64,000 nucleotides of DNA from Diploptera punctata (Eukaryota > Arthropoda > Insecta > Blattodea > Blaberidae). Shown piece by piece: positions 12,212-22,306 of this stretch. Each line of letters begins with the position of its first letter. Within the stretch, counting starts at the first letter, position 1. The stretch covers positions 1 through 64,000 of the forward strand of contig JASPKZ010004571.1 in assembly GCA_030220185.1 (NCBI GenBank), read 5' to 3'. A program made the position numbers and the translations under genes. A model generated the notes under the pieces. It saw only the letters and a list, made by a program, of their open reading frames with translations. It searched no databases and was not told the DNA's origin.

Positions 12212-12640
12212 AGAATCAACTTTTATAAGGACTGCAACAAATTTTATATAGGAAGAACAAACAGATGTTTTAACATCAGATTTAAAGAACATTTTTCGAA
12301 ACTTTATTCACGCAGAAAGAAAATCAAGCTATGTAAAACACGTTATCCATGAAGGACATCGCATGTTAAATATTGAAAACACCCTAACTGTAAAGCACAG
12401 AGAAAATAATCCAGCGAAGATAAACGTACTCGAAGAGATGGAAATCATGAAAACAGCTCACAACAACAATCTGATAAACGAAAACGAACCCAATACATGT
12501 AACCCCCTCTACCAGATCTTCAGTGAAACACCAGTTTTGAATCCAGCCGATGATGGGACAAGTCCCGAAAGCGCTACAGTTAAATAATTAATTAAGTTGA
12601 GGAGATGGACCTTTCAGGTGAATATTCCATAATTTTATAA
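12212..12640 (+). pseudogene. Penelope-like element, GIY-YIG endonuclease part
   Basis: The frame near 12222 reads CNKFYIGRTNRCFNIRFKEH, which fits the YIG half of the GIY-YIG nuclease of Penelope-like retroelements. After a frame break it continues VKHVIHEGHRM. From 12363 to 12587 it reads through LEEMEIMKTAHNNNLINENE to a stop. A second copy of the 3' half lies at 43853-44165. The reverse transcriptase is absent. The final codons overlap a hammerhead-like motif (12543-12579), followed by GTTGAGGAGATGGACC. Confidence 0.85.
12543..12579 (+). ncRNA. Hammerhead-ribozyme-like motif in PLE 3' end
   Basis: CCGATGA (hammerhead core CUGANGA with U4 changed to C) is followed by stem II GGGAC-AA-GTCCC, then GAAA, then a palindromic GCGC and the NUH site CTA. 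The outer stem is CTG/CAG in the sister copy at 44053-44089 but CAG/CAG here, so this copy has lost stem I. The PLE family is known to carry hammerhead motifs. Confidence 0.55.
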
Positions 12641-13300
12641 TTTAATTTTAAAACAAAAGAAAGCTACCCGTTCACTCACACAAAACGAACTTTCCTTTTT
12701 TTCCTTTCCATTCTGGTCTACACAGAACTTTCTTCGCCTCATCTGAGGGATAATAGTATTACTTGAAACTACTATATTATTTTATGAACACACTGTATTA
12801 TAAAACTGAATTATGAGAAACAACTTGAACAAGTAGTGAAGTTATATAAGTTTTTGTGTGACTCCTGAGTACCTCACCTAAATATCTTGGCTGCAACTTT
12901 AATGCATATACACCATGTATGAGTAGCTAAAGGGCAATTTATAAAAAAATGCGCTCACCTTTAAGTGTAACTCTGTGATGTAAAATCGTTATTTCCCGAA
13001 GGGTTATAGCGTACATTTATTATCTTTTCTAACATACACCTGATATGACTGTGTCAGTTATTTTCGTCCTCTAATTACAAATCGGTAGCGCAGTGTTAGC
13101 AAATGTAATTAAAAATTCATAACTACTTACTGTGTTGGTGTATGAGAAAGCCGGCCTGAATCGATATTTCGCTGTTACATGCCACCAGCAGATCGAGTTA
13201 ACGCTTCCATGAAACTCTAGCATATACATACTCCGGTACTCTTTCAACTTTCTCGGCTACTTCTGGTTCATTAGAATATAATCCTGTAACGAATTACAGT
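12641..13300. other. Unassigned intergenic DNA
   Basis: AT-rich sequence with no open frame above background and no clear inverted or direct repeat. Nothing is called here. Confidence 0.5.
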
Positions 13301-13306
13301 TATTTG

Positions 13307-13307
<1 letters not shown>

Positions 13308-13347
<40 letters not shown>

Positions 13348-13451
13348 CCATCCATAGTAATTCTGACTGAGGGCAGGATTTTGACTGCAATCAAAAGCAT
13401 TTTCATGCTATGCTTTACAGCTTTACTAGGGAATTATAAGTGTGGTAGCTT
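13308..13451 (-). mobile_element. SINE S1 3' fragment with (AAT)n tail
   Basis: ATCCATCCATAGTAATTCTG, a TGCAATCA-AAAGCATTTTCATGC segment and AGCTTTACTAGGGAATTATA match the reverse complement of the S1 type I body. The (TAA)n run at 13308-13346 is its 3' tail. The tRNA head is missing: similarity stops at GGTAGCTTTT and LINE-A sequence begins at once, so the two were joined by deletion or by template switching. Confidence 0.85.
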
Positions 13452-14012
13452 TTTAGCTGGGCGTTTTCCTTCTGGCTTTCCTACAAGAAGTTTCCATGCA
13501 CGGAGTCTTTCATTCCCCATACGCGCAACATGTCCTGCCCATCGCAGTCTACGAGACTTAACTGTTCTTATTATATCTGGCTTCCTATAAAGACCATGTA
13601 GTTCATTGTTATGTAAGTCTTCTCCATTCACCTGTCTGTTCATCTCTCTTTGGTCCAAAAACTTTCCCAAGAACTTTATTCTCAAATACTCGTAATCACC
13701 TTTCCTCCCTTAAAGTAACAGTCCATGTTTCGCACCCATGTAATATAACTGGTAGAATAATAGTTTTATATATTTTCAGCTTAACGTTTTTTGAAAGGAG
13801 TTGGGACATGAAAAGTCTCTGCAATGCATAATAGCATGCATTTCCAGAATTGAGCCTATGTTTAATTTCTTTGTGCATCTCATTCCTATTTGTGATTATT
13901 GTTCCCAGGTATTTGAATTCAGCCACTTCCACAAAATTTCCCTCATTTGTCCTTAGCTGTCCATTTCCATTATATACTGAATTTCTACGTGTGACCATAT
14001 ATTTAGTTTTAC
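13452..14012 (-). pseudogene. LINE-A fragment, both ends missing
   Basis: On the minus strand 13998-13696 reads MVTRRNSVYNGNGQL, then LGTIITNRNEMHKEIKHRLN and ILPVILHGCETWT, the stretch between reverse transcriptase and the C-terminal domain. 13685-13434 continues with NNELHGLYRKPDIIRTVKSR and RLRWAGHVARMGNERLRAWK. A frame change lies near 13690. The extreme C terminus and the AGTA tail are absent because the fragment runs into the SINE piece at 13451. Confidence 0.9.
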
Positions 14013-14458
14013 TGAACTATATAATTTTATTTTATTTTCGCTATTTTTCTAAACATGTCGTATGCAGTATTATTACTGAAGGTGTATAAATATGCCGTGA
14101 AGAAACTTTGCAGATTTAGCAGTGCTTGTAACGGAATTCAGAATTTTCAATAAAATACGAACAATTACTGTTTTTCATAGTCCAATGTTTCTTTTGCAGT
14201 GTAATCTCCACCTTTATATACGGTACATAGTTTGCTCTCGGTTATCACACAACAAAGATACTTTTGTGCATTACAAAAAAGCACAATTATGTATTAGTGA
14301 TACAATCGACATAACTACTTGCATCAAATTAAATAATACTACATTTGAGTAATGGATGTTATATTCGGATATAAAAATATTCCTGCCAACATTTCATAGA
14401 GTCCCGATTAGTATCGTTATATTTGCTAAACAACCAACCTACCTTAGTTATTTTATAA

Positions 14459-16197
14459 AATACTAGCTAATACCCGGTGTCTGCTACGCCCAAATAAATC
14501 ATAATGTGCGTTTACCTTTAGTTGAATAAATAAAAGGAAAAAATAAATACATTTATATCATAATTATTTTTAGATACCCCGTGCTGTTTACCCGGCGTTG
14601 GCTGGAAATCTACGTAGTCCGATGTACTTGGTATAAATGAGCTGAAAGTCTAAATTCGTTATTTTGAGTTATCTGTAAAAAAATACATGCTGTGTGCTGC
14701 TATGCTTTCCCGGGAATCTACTTATTTCGATATTCTTGGCATCAGTGAAAGACAAAAATGGTTGTTGTGATTTATCCATAAAAGATAAACATATCCTGTC
14801 GCGGACTTTTTTTTGTAGAGTTTTTTGAGATATTCAATTCTGTGTACATTAATTGGGTTTATTTATTTTTTTAGGCAGAGTAAGCCATTTAAGCATACAA
14901 AACGACAATTTTTTAAAGTTTTCACTATAAAGGGTGATTTTTAAGGGTGAAGTACTTGAGCATTAAAACTCTCTTATAGCCTATAACGTTCCCGAAAAAA
15001 TCCTGAACATTTAGCAAAAATCTCCATCGTAATCGGATAAACGGTATGGCAGCGCACGTTTGCCCGGGAATCTACTTATCCCGATCTTCTTGGCATCAAT
15101 GAAAGACAAAAATGGCTATTGTGAGTTATCTGTAAAATACTATTTAACTCATGCCCCAAATGGGAGTCAATGAACATTCACATTTCAATGATTTTTTATT
15201 TACAACCAATGACAGTTGTATTTCCCCTCGAATTTATCAACTAGAGTTTATCATATTAAAGAGAGCACCTCCTTTTTAACATTCTGAATAGGTCATAGCA
15301 TTATTTTGCAGTGACTGACCCCGCAAGAAATACGGCTACCAGATTATATATATAGTGAATGAATGTGATCTCATAGTGCATGCGGGAGATAATATAAAAA
15401 TATTTGTAGCAATTGATGCCACAAGAAAAATAAACCACTATTTGCAGTTTCTTAAACGAATTATTTTCCAGGAAATGGCGTTACAGAAAAATATAATTGA
15501 CATATTTACATCATAGGACATCAGAAATTAATTAATACCTTTATAGTAGTAGTAGTATTCAAATGTTCTGAAGCTCTTGATTTTTCATCATTCGGCTAGC
15601 TAATACCTATAATGTTGGTTATAAATTTCTCCACTAGAGTGCATTCTTACAATATTGCGATCATTTGGCAATAAATAATGTGATCTGGTTGCAGTGATGA
15701 ACAATATAAGCAAATGAAGCGTACCAATCGTTTCTCATTTGTTTTCAAACATCGCCGTTTACATTAAATATATAAATATTTTAAAATAACTATATTTAAA
15801 TAATGATTTGTGAGTAAACAGCTTAGTTTTATTCGTTAAATAGTCCTAACAAATGCCACTCTTGATTTCCAAATAATTTGGAAATCACTCGTGGCATTAC
15901 TTATGATAAACATATGCTGTCGCGGACTTTTCTGTAGAATTTTTTTAGATATTCTATTATATGTACATTAATGTTGTGTATTTGTCATGGGTTAGACTGC
16001 GTAAGCAATTTAAGCGTCAAAAAAGGACGTTATTCACGTTTTTAAGGGTGTAGCAGTTGAGTATCACAACTTTCTTATAGACTATGTTCATCCCGAGAAT
16101 TTACTGAGCAGTTTAAAAAAACCATCACAATCGGATGAACGGTATGTCAGCGTATAAAATTTGAACGAACAATCATGCATTTTTATATATTAGATTT
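14459..16197 (+). repeat. Repeat family R, interrupted by family M
   Basis: The element starts TACTAGCTAATACCCGGTGT and ends around TATATATTAGAT at 16195. It contains repeated blocks such as TACCCGGCGTTG, GGGAATCTACTTAT and GATAAACATATCCTGTCGCG. The second copy is at 45702-46125. An M element (15141-15906) splits it: the sequence before and after M rejoins as one R block (compare 14770-14815 with 15901-15935). It has no coding capacity that I can see. Confidence 0.75.
15141..15906 (+). mobile_element. MITE-like family M
   Basis: Starts TATTTAACTCATGCCCCAAA and ends GGCATTACTTATGA. The last 13 bases read in reverse (CATAAGTAATGCC) resemble the start (TTTAACTCATGCC), giving short imperfect inverted ends. 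Just inside the right end is a hairpin: ATGCCACTCTTGATTTCCAA paired with TTGGAAATCACTCGTGGCAT. There is no coding frame. Related copies lie at 21866-22306, 28513-30083, 30239-30946 and 48459-51378. Insertion inside R is visible because R resumes beyond it. Confidence 0.8.
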
Positions 16198-16737
16198 TTA
16201 CGAAAAAATAACAATGAAAATGGAAGAGGAACTCAATGGCAGGCGCTTATGAATATGAAATAATGTTTATGCGATTCGAGGTTACAATGTACAATGTTTA
16301 ATTAATATTGTAGATATAAAAGCATCATTAATTACGCATAAATTTTACTGGGAAATTAAGAGATTATGTGATGTCAAAATGTATTTTCTGTTTTTAACAT
16401 GTGACATAGTATTTTGTGGAGAGGAATATGTTATCATCATTATGCAACACAATGTGTCAGGAGTTGTAACATTGTAATTAGAGTCACTTAAAATTATTAT
16501 GGTTCACGTTCAGACATTACAAAGAGGATCAGGTGTCTCCATTCCGACGCTTTTCACTGTCAGCACAACACCAAGTCTCTGTCATTTTGTTTGCCTTTAT
16601 TATCTTTATTAGAATAACAAAACGAGTTTTTAAGTTTACAAAGTCACTCGAATACAGTAATCAATTATACAATTGTTTCTACAAAGTACATGTTTTAAAT
16701 TGTGTAAAGTATACTCCCTATTTTAGTTCGGTGTAGT
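16198..16737. other. Unassigned AT-rich DNA
   Basis: No repeat seen elsewhere in the window and no supported gene. A 67-codon frame at 16533-16736 has no recognisable features. Confidence 0.45.
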
Positions 16738-17322
16738 AGAAATTAAACATAGGCTCAATTCTGGAAATGCGTGCTATTATGCATTGCAGAGACTCTTGAG
16801 GTCCCAACTCCTTTCAAAAAACGTTAAGCTGAAAATATATAAAACTATTATTCTACCAGTTATATTATATGGGTGCGAAACATTGACTCTTACTTTAAGG
16901 GAGGAAAGGAGATTACGAGTATTTGAGAATAAAGTACTTAGGAAAAATTTTGGACCAAAGAGAGATGAACAAACTGGTGAATGGAGAAGACTACATAACA
17001 ATGAACTACATGGCCTTTATAGGAAGCCAGATATAACAGGAACAGTTAAGTCTCGTAGAGTGCGATGGGTAGGACATGTTACACGTATGGGGAATGAAAG
17101 ACTTGCATGGAAGCTTCTTGTAGGAAAGCCAGAGGGAAAACGCCCAGTTGGTGAACCAAGAATGAGGTGGGAGAATAACATTAACTATAATTTGAGGGAA
17201 GTAGGTTATACAGGGAATGATTGGAAAGCATTAGCTCAGGATAGGGGTGTATGGAGAGCTTATATCCGCGCGGCCATGAACCTACGGGTTCGATAGTGCC
17301 AGTGAGTAAGTAAGTAAGTAGT
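16738..17322 (+). mobile_element. LINE-A, 5'-truncated, AGTA tail
   Basis: The open frame 16784-17296 reads QLLSKNVKLKIYKTIILPVI, GCETLTLTLREERRLRVFEN, LHNNELHGLYRKPDITGTVK and DWKALAQDRGVWRAYIRAAM, ending AAMNLRVR and stop. It then has GTGCCAGTGAGTAAGTAAGT. This is the domain after the reverse transcriptase, with the conserved WVGHV and GEPRMRW blocks. The 5' truncation point is near 16738, within LNSGNACYYAL. The frame is open, but with no reverse transcriptase or endonuclease it is a dead copy. Confidence 0.9.
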
Positions 17323-17959
17323 GCCAGGTTCAGGGATGGGATGAGATGAAAACTCATTATTGAACATCTGTGATATATAAGTTACCGATTGACCATATAT
17401 GTCGCACCATCATATGGGCCGGTAAAATTAATTTAAACTACAGTACAGCCATTCAGTCTCCCTGACGTATTCACGACAGTGTTGCCGATATAGATATTCA
17501 GTGAATGGACGTTTTATGTACCATGCGGTTAGTAGAAATACAGCCGACAACATCGCAGCAATTTCAAACCTCACTAGTGGCGTCAAGAGCAGTGATTGGT
17601 TGTGGCAGACGTTCACTCACAGTTCAACTATTTCCTTATTGGGAGTAGAGGCGGGTTTTTCCCAAACGTCAAAGCCGGAGACTCAGCGGCTGGACTATAA
17701 ATGTAAGATTATGAGTAGGGAGTACTGTTGTAATGATGTTCTTGGCACGGGAAAATGGGAGAAACCCCGAAAACACTTGCCCTGGATCCAATTAAACGAG
17801 ATGAAAATTTAGTACCCAGAGATATAAGGCAAGTTCTAATAATTGGAACCCGGGCGTTAGGTTAATACACAACTAATGGTTACAAAATAAAATAAGTTAA
17901 AATATACCTTCTTAGGTAAGATCCGTCGCCCTCAACTTATAACATATGTATTCTGTATG

Positions 17960-17999
17960 CCTGTAGGCCTTTCAGAACATCCGTTCCATCTTCAGCAGG
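17960..17999 (-). ncRNA. Hammerhead-ribozyme-like motif
   Basis: Read on the minus strand: CCTG, CTGAAGA core, TG, stem GAAC-GGAT-GTTC, T, GAAA, palindrome GGCC, TA, CAGG. The outer stem CCTG/CAGG pairs fully. The cleavage triplet would be CTA, allowed by the NUH rule. See the finding for all copies. Confidence 0.55.
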
Positions 18000-18407
18000 T
18001 CCTTCTTCGCAATTTCAAACCTCACTAGTGGCGTCAAGAGCAGTGATTGGTTGTGGCAGACGTTCACTCACAGTTCAACTATTTCCTTATTGGGAGTAGA
18101 GGCGAGTTTTTCCCAAACGTCAAAGCCGGAGACTCAGCGGCTGGACTATAAATGTAAGATTATGAGTACGGAGTACTGTTGTAATGATGTTCTTGGCACG
18201 GGAAAATGGGAGAAACCCCGAAAACACTTGCCCTGGATCCAATTAAACGAGATGAAAATTTAGTACCCAGAGATATAAGGCAAGTTCTAATAATTTGAAC
18301 CGGCTTTGATTAATACACAACTAATGGTTACAAAATAAAATAAGTTAAAATATACCTTCTTAGGTAAGATCCGTCGCCCTCAACTTATAACATATGTATT
18401 CTGTATG

Positions 18408-18447
18408 CCTGTAGGCCTTTCAGAACATCCGTTCCATCTTCAGCAGG
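18408..18447 (-). ncRNA. Hammerhead-ribozyme-like motif
   Basis: Second tandem copy of the motif at 17960-17999, with the same 40 bases and all three core elements. Confidence 0.55.
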
Positions 18448-18565
18448 TCCTTCTTCGCTACAATATCTAGTATGATGGTTGATGCTGCTGGTCCTAATGA
18501 CACGACAACACCACATTAGGACCAGCAGCAACATCCATCATATTAGATATTGTAGCGAAGAAGGA

Positions 18566-18605
18566 CCTGCTGAAGATGGAACGGATGTTCTGAAAGGCCT
18601 ACAGG
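18566..18605 (+). ncRNA. Hammerhead-ribozyme-like motif
   Basis: CCTG then CTGAAGA, TGGAAC-GGAT-GTTCT, GAAA, GGCC, TA, CAGG. All conserved core positions and the outer stem are present. It is the plus-strand partner of 18408-18447 in the palindrome. Confidence 0.6.
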
Positions 18606-18879
18606 CATAACGAATACATATTTTATAAGTTGAGGACGATGGATCTTACCTAAGAAGGTATATTTTAACTTATTTTATTACTTTCCACCTCAACGGTTTT
18701 AACAATGAATTTTATTAGTATGAATGGTTACAACTTTATAGAATATGTAGAACCAACAACGAATTGCTTAAATTCATTATTATCAGGATATTGGCGGAGA
18801 ATGAGGCCGCACCTTTTAATATCCATAACCACTGAATTTATTTATTTAAGAACTATATTTATATAATTTCTTATTATGT

Positions 18880-19645
18880 AGTCGAATATACAAAATGGGA
18901 ACTGAATATAAATTTACAGAAATCAGAATATATGTGTTTGGGAAAGAATGTGGATGACCTCATACTCGAAACAGGGAAGATAAAAAAATGTGATTTTTTT
19001 TTTAATATCTTGTGTCAATAATTACATGTTTTGGTACACGTGAAAGAGATGTACTAACTAAAATTACAATGGCAAAAAATTCAACTAAGATATTACATGA
19101 AATAATTTGGAATAAAAATATTACAAAGGAAACTAAAGTGAAAATTTATAAGAGCATACTACCGAATATTTTGTCATATGGAAGTGAAACTTGGTCTTTG
19201 ATGGAATTACAAAGAAATAAAATTAGAACAGTTGAATTTGACTATCTTAGAAGAAGTCTTCAAAAAAACAAGACAGAATAAAATAAGAAATGAATTACTT
19301 AGGCTTTCATGGCCGGAGTTATCATGATGATCTTGCAAGATCATCATAAGAAATGAATTCTTTGGAAAGGAATGAATGTACCACATCTGTTGTTAAGAGG
19401 GTTGAAAATGAAACTCTTAAATGGTATGGCATGTACAAAGAATGGAATAAAATATATACCTATGGTCACCCTCTGGAAGAAATAAACGTGGCAGACCAAG
19501 AGGGAAATGGAAAAATTATGTCATAACTATAATGGATGATAGAAATTTGGAAGAAGGAGATTAGAATGCTAGAAATAAATGGAAACTGAAGACGGCAAAC
19601 CTATAAGTGGGGGAAAGCCGAAGAAGAAGAAGAAGAAGAAGAAGT
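18880..19645 (+). mobile_element. LINE-B, 5'-truncated, GAA tail
   Basis: Matches the LINE-B copy at 55978-57610 from TATATGTGTTTGGGAAAG onward. The frame 19012-19281 reads FGTRERDVLTKITMAKNSTK and ILSYGSETWSLMELQRNKIR. After the small insertion at 19297-19345 it continues in broken frames to GAAAGCCGAAGAAGAAGAAG. The reverse transcriptase core is missing. It serves as the host for the 49-bp hairpin element, and the second LINE-B copy shows what the empty site looked like. Confidence 0.85.
19297..19345. mobile_element. 49-bp hairpin element with 14-bp TSD
   Basis: ATAAGAAATGAATT occurs at 19283-19296 and 19346-19359, flanking only 49 bp. The insert contains GGCTTTCATGGCCGGAGTTA followed by the palindrome ATGATCTTGCAAGATCAT. 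LINE-B at 57297-57310 shows the uninterrupted site. The GGCCGG-AGTT start is shared with the larger hairpins at 36187-36365 and 44549-44770, so this is a deletion form of that family. Confidence 0.88.
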
Positions 19646-19648
19646 AGT

Positions 19649-20090
19649 CGTTGTCCACCGCTGTGGTATCGAACTAACGTCGCTGCTTCGTAAGCAGCGG
19701 ACCCGGGTTTCTATCCCCGATCGGGACAAGTTTTGTAGATGATGGTGTTTTTTCAGGGTTTTTCTTCACCTGTAAGACAAATGTCAGAGAACTTCAAGGC
19801 CAACGGTCTTCGAATATATTTTGGCCATCGTAATTATCATTATCATATTGGCCATGTCTGTATGAATGTGTGTGAATTGTGTATTTCATCTTAATGTTGA
19901 GTTGTATCGGAGAAGGCGCTGACAATAAGCTCATCACTCAAATAGGGAGGCCCTCTGTATCCTGTGTTTTCAAATAAGTATTTTGATATCCATAGTTTAA
20001 AATCTATCTCCCGATATGTCGTGCCACTTTAAGGCCCGGGTGACGTATGGCACGTAAAAGTACCTATAAAGGTGAGGGGTTAACTGCGTT
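19649..20090 (+). mobile_element. SINE S1, body type III (diverged)
   Basis: The head CCACCGCTGTGGTATCG, a decayed B box (GGGTTTCTATCCCC) and CACCTGTAAGACAAATG identify S1. The 3' body differs from types I and II: it has GAGAAGGCGCTGACAATAAG, GGGAGGCCCTCTGTATCC and CCACTTTAAGGCCCGGGTGA. Similar 3' bodies lie at 59227-59445 and 59640-59895. It follows the GAA tail of LINE-B directly. Confidence 0.75.
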
Positions 20091-20352
20091 AATGGAATGG
20101 TAACATTTATAGTCATTTGATTATGATTTACGCATTTTTACTAATGTTACATAATGTGGCGCTCACATGATGTGTGGAGGACGTTAAGCACTCGCACCCA
20201 CCTACTAGTTTCTTTAGAGCAGCGGTTCCCAACCTTTTTCGTCTCGCGAATCCCTTCCACAACGATTTGAGTTCGGCGAAACACTGACTTTTAAATATAC
20301 ATACAGTATCAATACTAGTAAAATTCATATCAAATTCCGTTGAGGTGAAGTC

Positions 20353-20631
20353 ATATGATGAAAGTTAAAAATTAAATTGTACCTGTTGGTAGGTGCCGTC
20401 GTCCTCAACTTTGTTAATATATTGTATATAAAATTAACTGGATCACTTTCGGAAGTTACCTTCCATCTTCTGCAGGTTGAGTATCCGCTACTTGTTGTGT
20501 ACGGTTATGTATACTCCAACTGTTTGTAGCAGCAAGAATCGCTCCAATTAATTTTATATACAATATATTAACAAAGTTGAGGACGACGGCACCTACCAAC
20601 AGGTACAATTTAATTTTTAACTTTCATCATA
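20353..20631. repeat. Inverted repeat, PLE-like terminus
   Basis: Arms 20353-20437 and 20548-20631 match over about 84 bp (TATGATGAAAGTTAAAAATT on one side, AATTTTTAACTTTCATCATA on the other), around a ~110-bp spacer. The spacer side of the left arm holds a minus-strand hammerhead-like motif (20436-20478). The block GTTGAGGACGACGG is shared with the palindrome at 18337-18679 and the PLE pieces at 12590 and 44105. Confidence 0.8.
20436..20478 (-). ncRNA. Degenerate hammerhead-like motif
   Basis: On the minus strand: CTG, CAGAAGA (core with one change), TGGAAG-GTAA-CTTCC, GAAA, GTGATC, CAG. Stem II pairs perfectly with bases different from those in the other copies, so pairing is kept while sequence changes. 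Confidence 0.4.
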
Positions 20632-21865
20632 TACATCCAGTAGACATGCATACAATTTAATTCCAAGCAAAAGATTTAATAACCTTAAATTAACTTACGC
20701 CATAACGATTAAAACAGAAAGTAACTCTAATTACGGCTTGAAAGTTACACAACGTGTAGGGCTATTTAACAATAATAAATACAAGTTTTCATTGTTATTA
20801 CTCACCTCTTCCTGTTTCCCTTTCAAACTTCAATTATTCAACCAGTTATCAATTTCAATGTGAACGGAAACAATTCTGATACACAACTGACAACTTATTG
20901 CATTTGTCATAAGAAGTAGGGCAAGGCAATTAATTATTTTGCATCTTTTTCTTGTGAAGGTTGAAACATTGCTTGCATATATGAAAATGTATGACATTAA
21001 AAAAACGGATTAAATAAAAGCAAATCGTTAAGGCATTGTTTGCATTTTCTTAATTTTTTTAGGGATAGGTCAGTTTTTGGCCATTTTTAGATCATTTTGA
21101 GCATTTTTTACACTTTTCCGGAAGGCTGTGACATTATTTGTATTTGATTTGAGATTTTTATTATAATTCAGTATTTTTCCTTGTCAATACAATTTCTTGG
21201 AATTAAGTAGATGTTTTGCTAACTACTAACCTTATTTTTCAAGGTATGTACATAATGCCCACTTCTAGGAATTTTATTCAATCTCTCAGAGCTTATGCTT
21301 GCTCCTACCCCTATTTTGATTGTTGACTGCAATTCAAAATTGTTGTAAAAGTGGACTGTGTAATTGAAATGGAAATTCAGCAATAAAATGATTGTTTTAA
21401 TACTTTTCTTTTAATATTTTGATGTTAAGTTAAATTTTATGTAAATCAAGTGAGTATCTAATCTAATAAATAGTATTTTTATTGGTAATTCTTAACTTCC
21501 TATCGTCTTTTTTTTATTTTATTGGTCACTTTTTTGTATTTTTAGGTCATAAATGCATTTTTTTACCAATTTATAGGTCATTAAATACCTTGCCCTAGTC
21601 ATAAGGAAAGAAGTAGGCTATTGTTGAAAATACAAAATTAAATATAAGTTTGTTGAAATTCCACATTAACATATAAAATCAAATGCCTGATTGCCATATA
21701 ACCGTTCCTTAGTCGATCGATACTGTTGTCAGTATTGTTAGAACACAAAGAAACTGGCAGACTAAATTTCCATGGTAGCGAAATCAAATGCATTCCTAAT
21801 GTTGTGACATAACTGTAAATCAGGCATTCGCGGTAAATTTTAATTCAATGTGGAAATAATGTGAC

Positions 21866-22306
21866 TATTTAACTCATGCTCCAAATGGGAGTCAATGACC
21901 AATCACATTTCAATGATTTCTGTTTTACAACCAATCAGAGTCGTGTTTCACGAAATATTTATCAGTGTTATAATTACCATATTAAAGAAAGCTCCTCCTT
22001 ACAATATTGCGTTCCTTTGGTAATAAATAGTATGATCTGGTTGCAGTGATAAACAAAAGAAGCAGTAGAAGCGTACCTATCGTTTCTCATTTGTTTTCAA
22101 ACATCGCCGTTTACATTAAATATATAAATATTTTAAAATAACTATAGTTAAATAATGATTTGTGAGTAAACAGCTTAATTTTATTCGTTAAATAGTCCTA
22201 ACAAATGCCACTCTTGATTTCCAAATTCTCTAGATAAATTCACTCCTCACTTCGTGAGTCGTGAATTTATCGATAATTTGGAAATCACTCGTGGCATTAC
22301 TTATGA
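21866..22306 (+). mobile_element. MITE-like family M, internally deleted
   Basis: Starts TATTTAACTCATGCTCC and ends GGCATTACTTATGA. The terminal hairpin is the longest in the window: ATGCCACTCTTGATTTCC, then TAGATAAATTCAC, an inner loop with CTCACTTCGTGAG, GTGAATTTATCGA, and GGAAATCACTCGTGGCAT. About 330 bp are missing compared with 15141-15906. It sits inside the hAT-like element. Confidence 0.8.

Larger units (their letters stand above)
17561..18457. repeat. 451-bp tandem duplication
   Basis: Two adjacent copies begin ATTTCAAACCTCACTAGTGG at 17561 and at 18012. They are nearly identical; the second is about 3 bp shorter because AACCCGGGCGTTAGG is replaced by a shorter string. Each copy ends in a minus-strand PLE-like terminus with the hammerhead-like motif (17960-17999 and 18408-18447). 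The 103- and 70-codon open frames inside (17501-17812 and 18051-18263) are copies of one another and I see no evidence that they are genes. Confidence 0.9.
18337..18679. repeat. Large palindrome, PLE-like ends face to face
   Basis: The arms are 18337-18499 and 18514-18679, about 163 bp each with a few mismatches, around a 14-bp spacer (ACACGACAACACCA). One end reads AAATAAGTTAAAATATACC; its partner reads GGTATATTTTAACTTATTTT. Each arm carries the hammerhead-like motif, so the two motifs point away from each other. A single arm of the same family recurs at 46126-46320. It probably represents the terminal repeats of a Penelope-like element brought together by an internal deletion. Confidence 0.85.

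Noticed and set aside
15141..15906. Helitron
   Set aside because: There is a hairpin near the 3' end, but the terminus does not read CTRR and the 5' end does not start TC.
17501..18263. Two similar small proteins from tandem frames
   Set aside because: The frames are similar only because the DNA is tandemly duplicated. They have no domain, splice context or start-site support.
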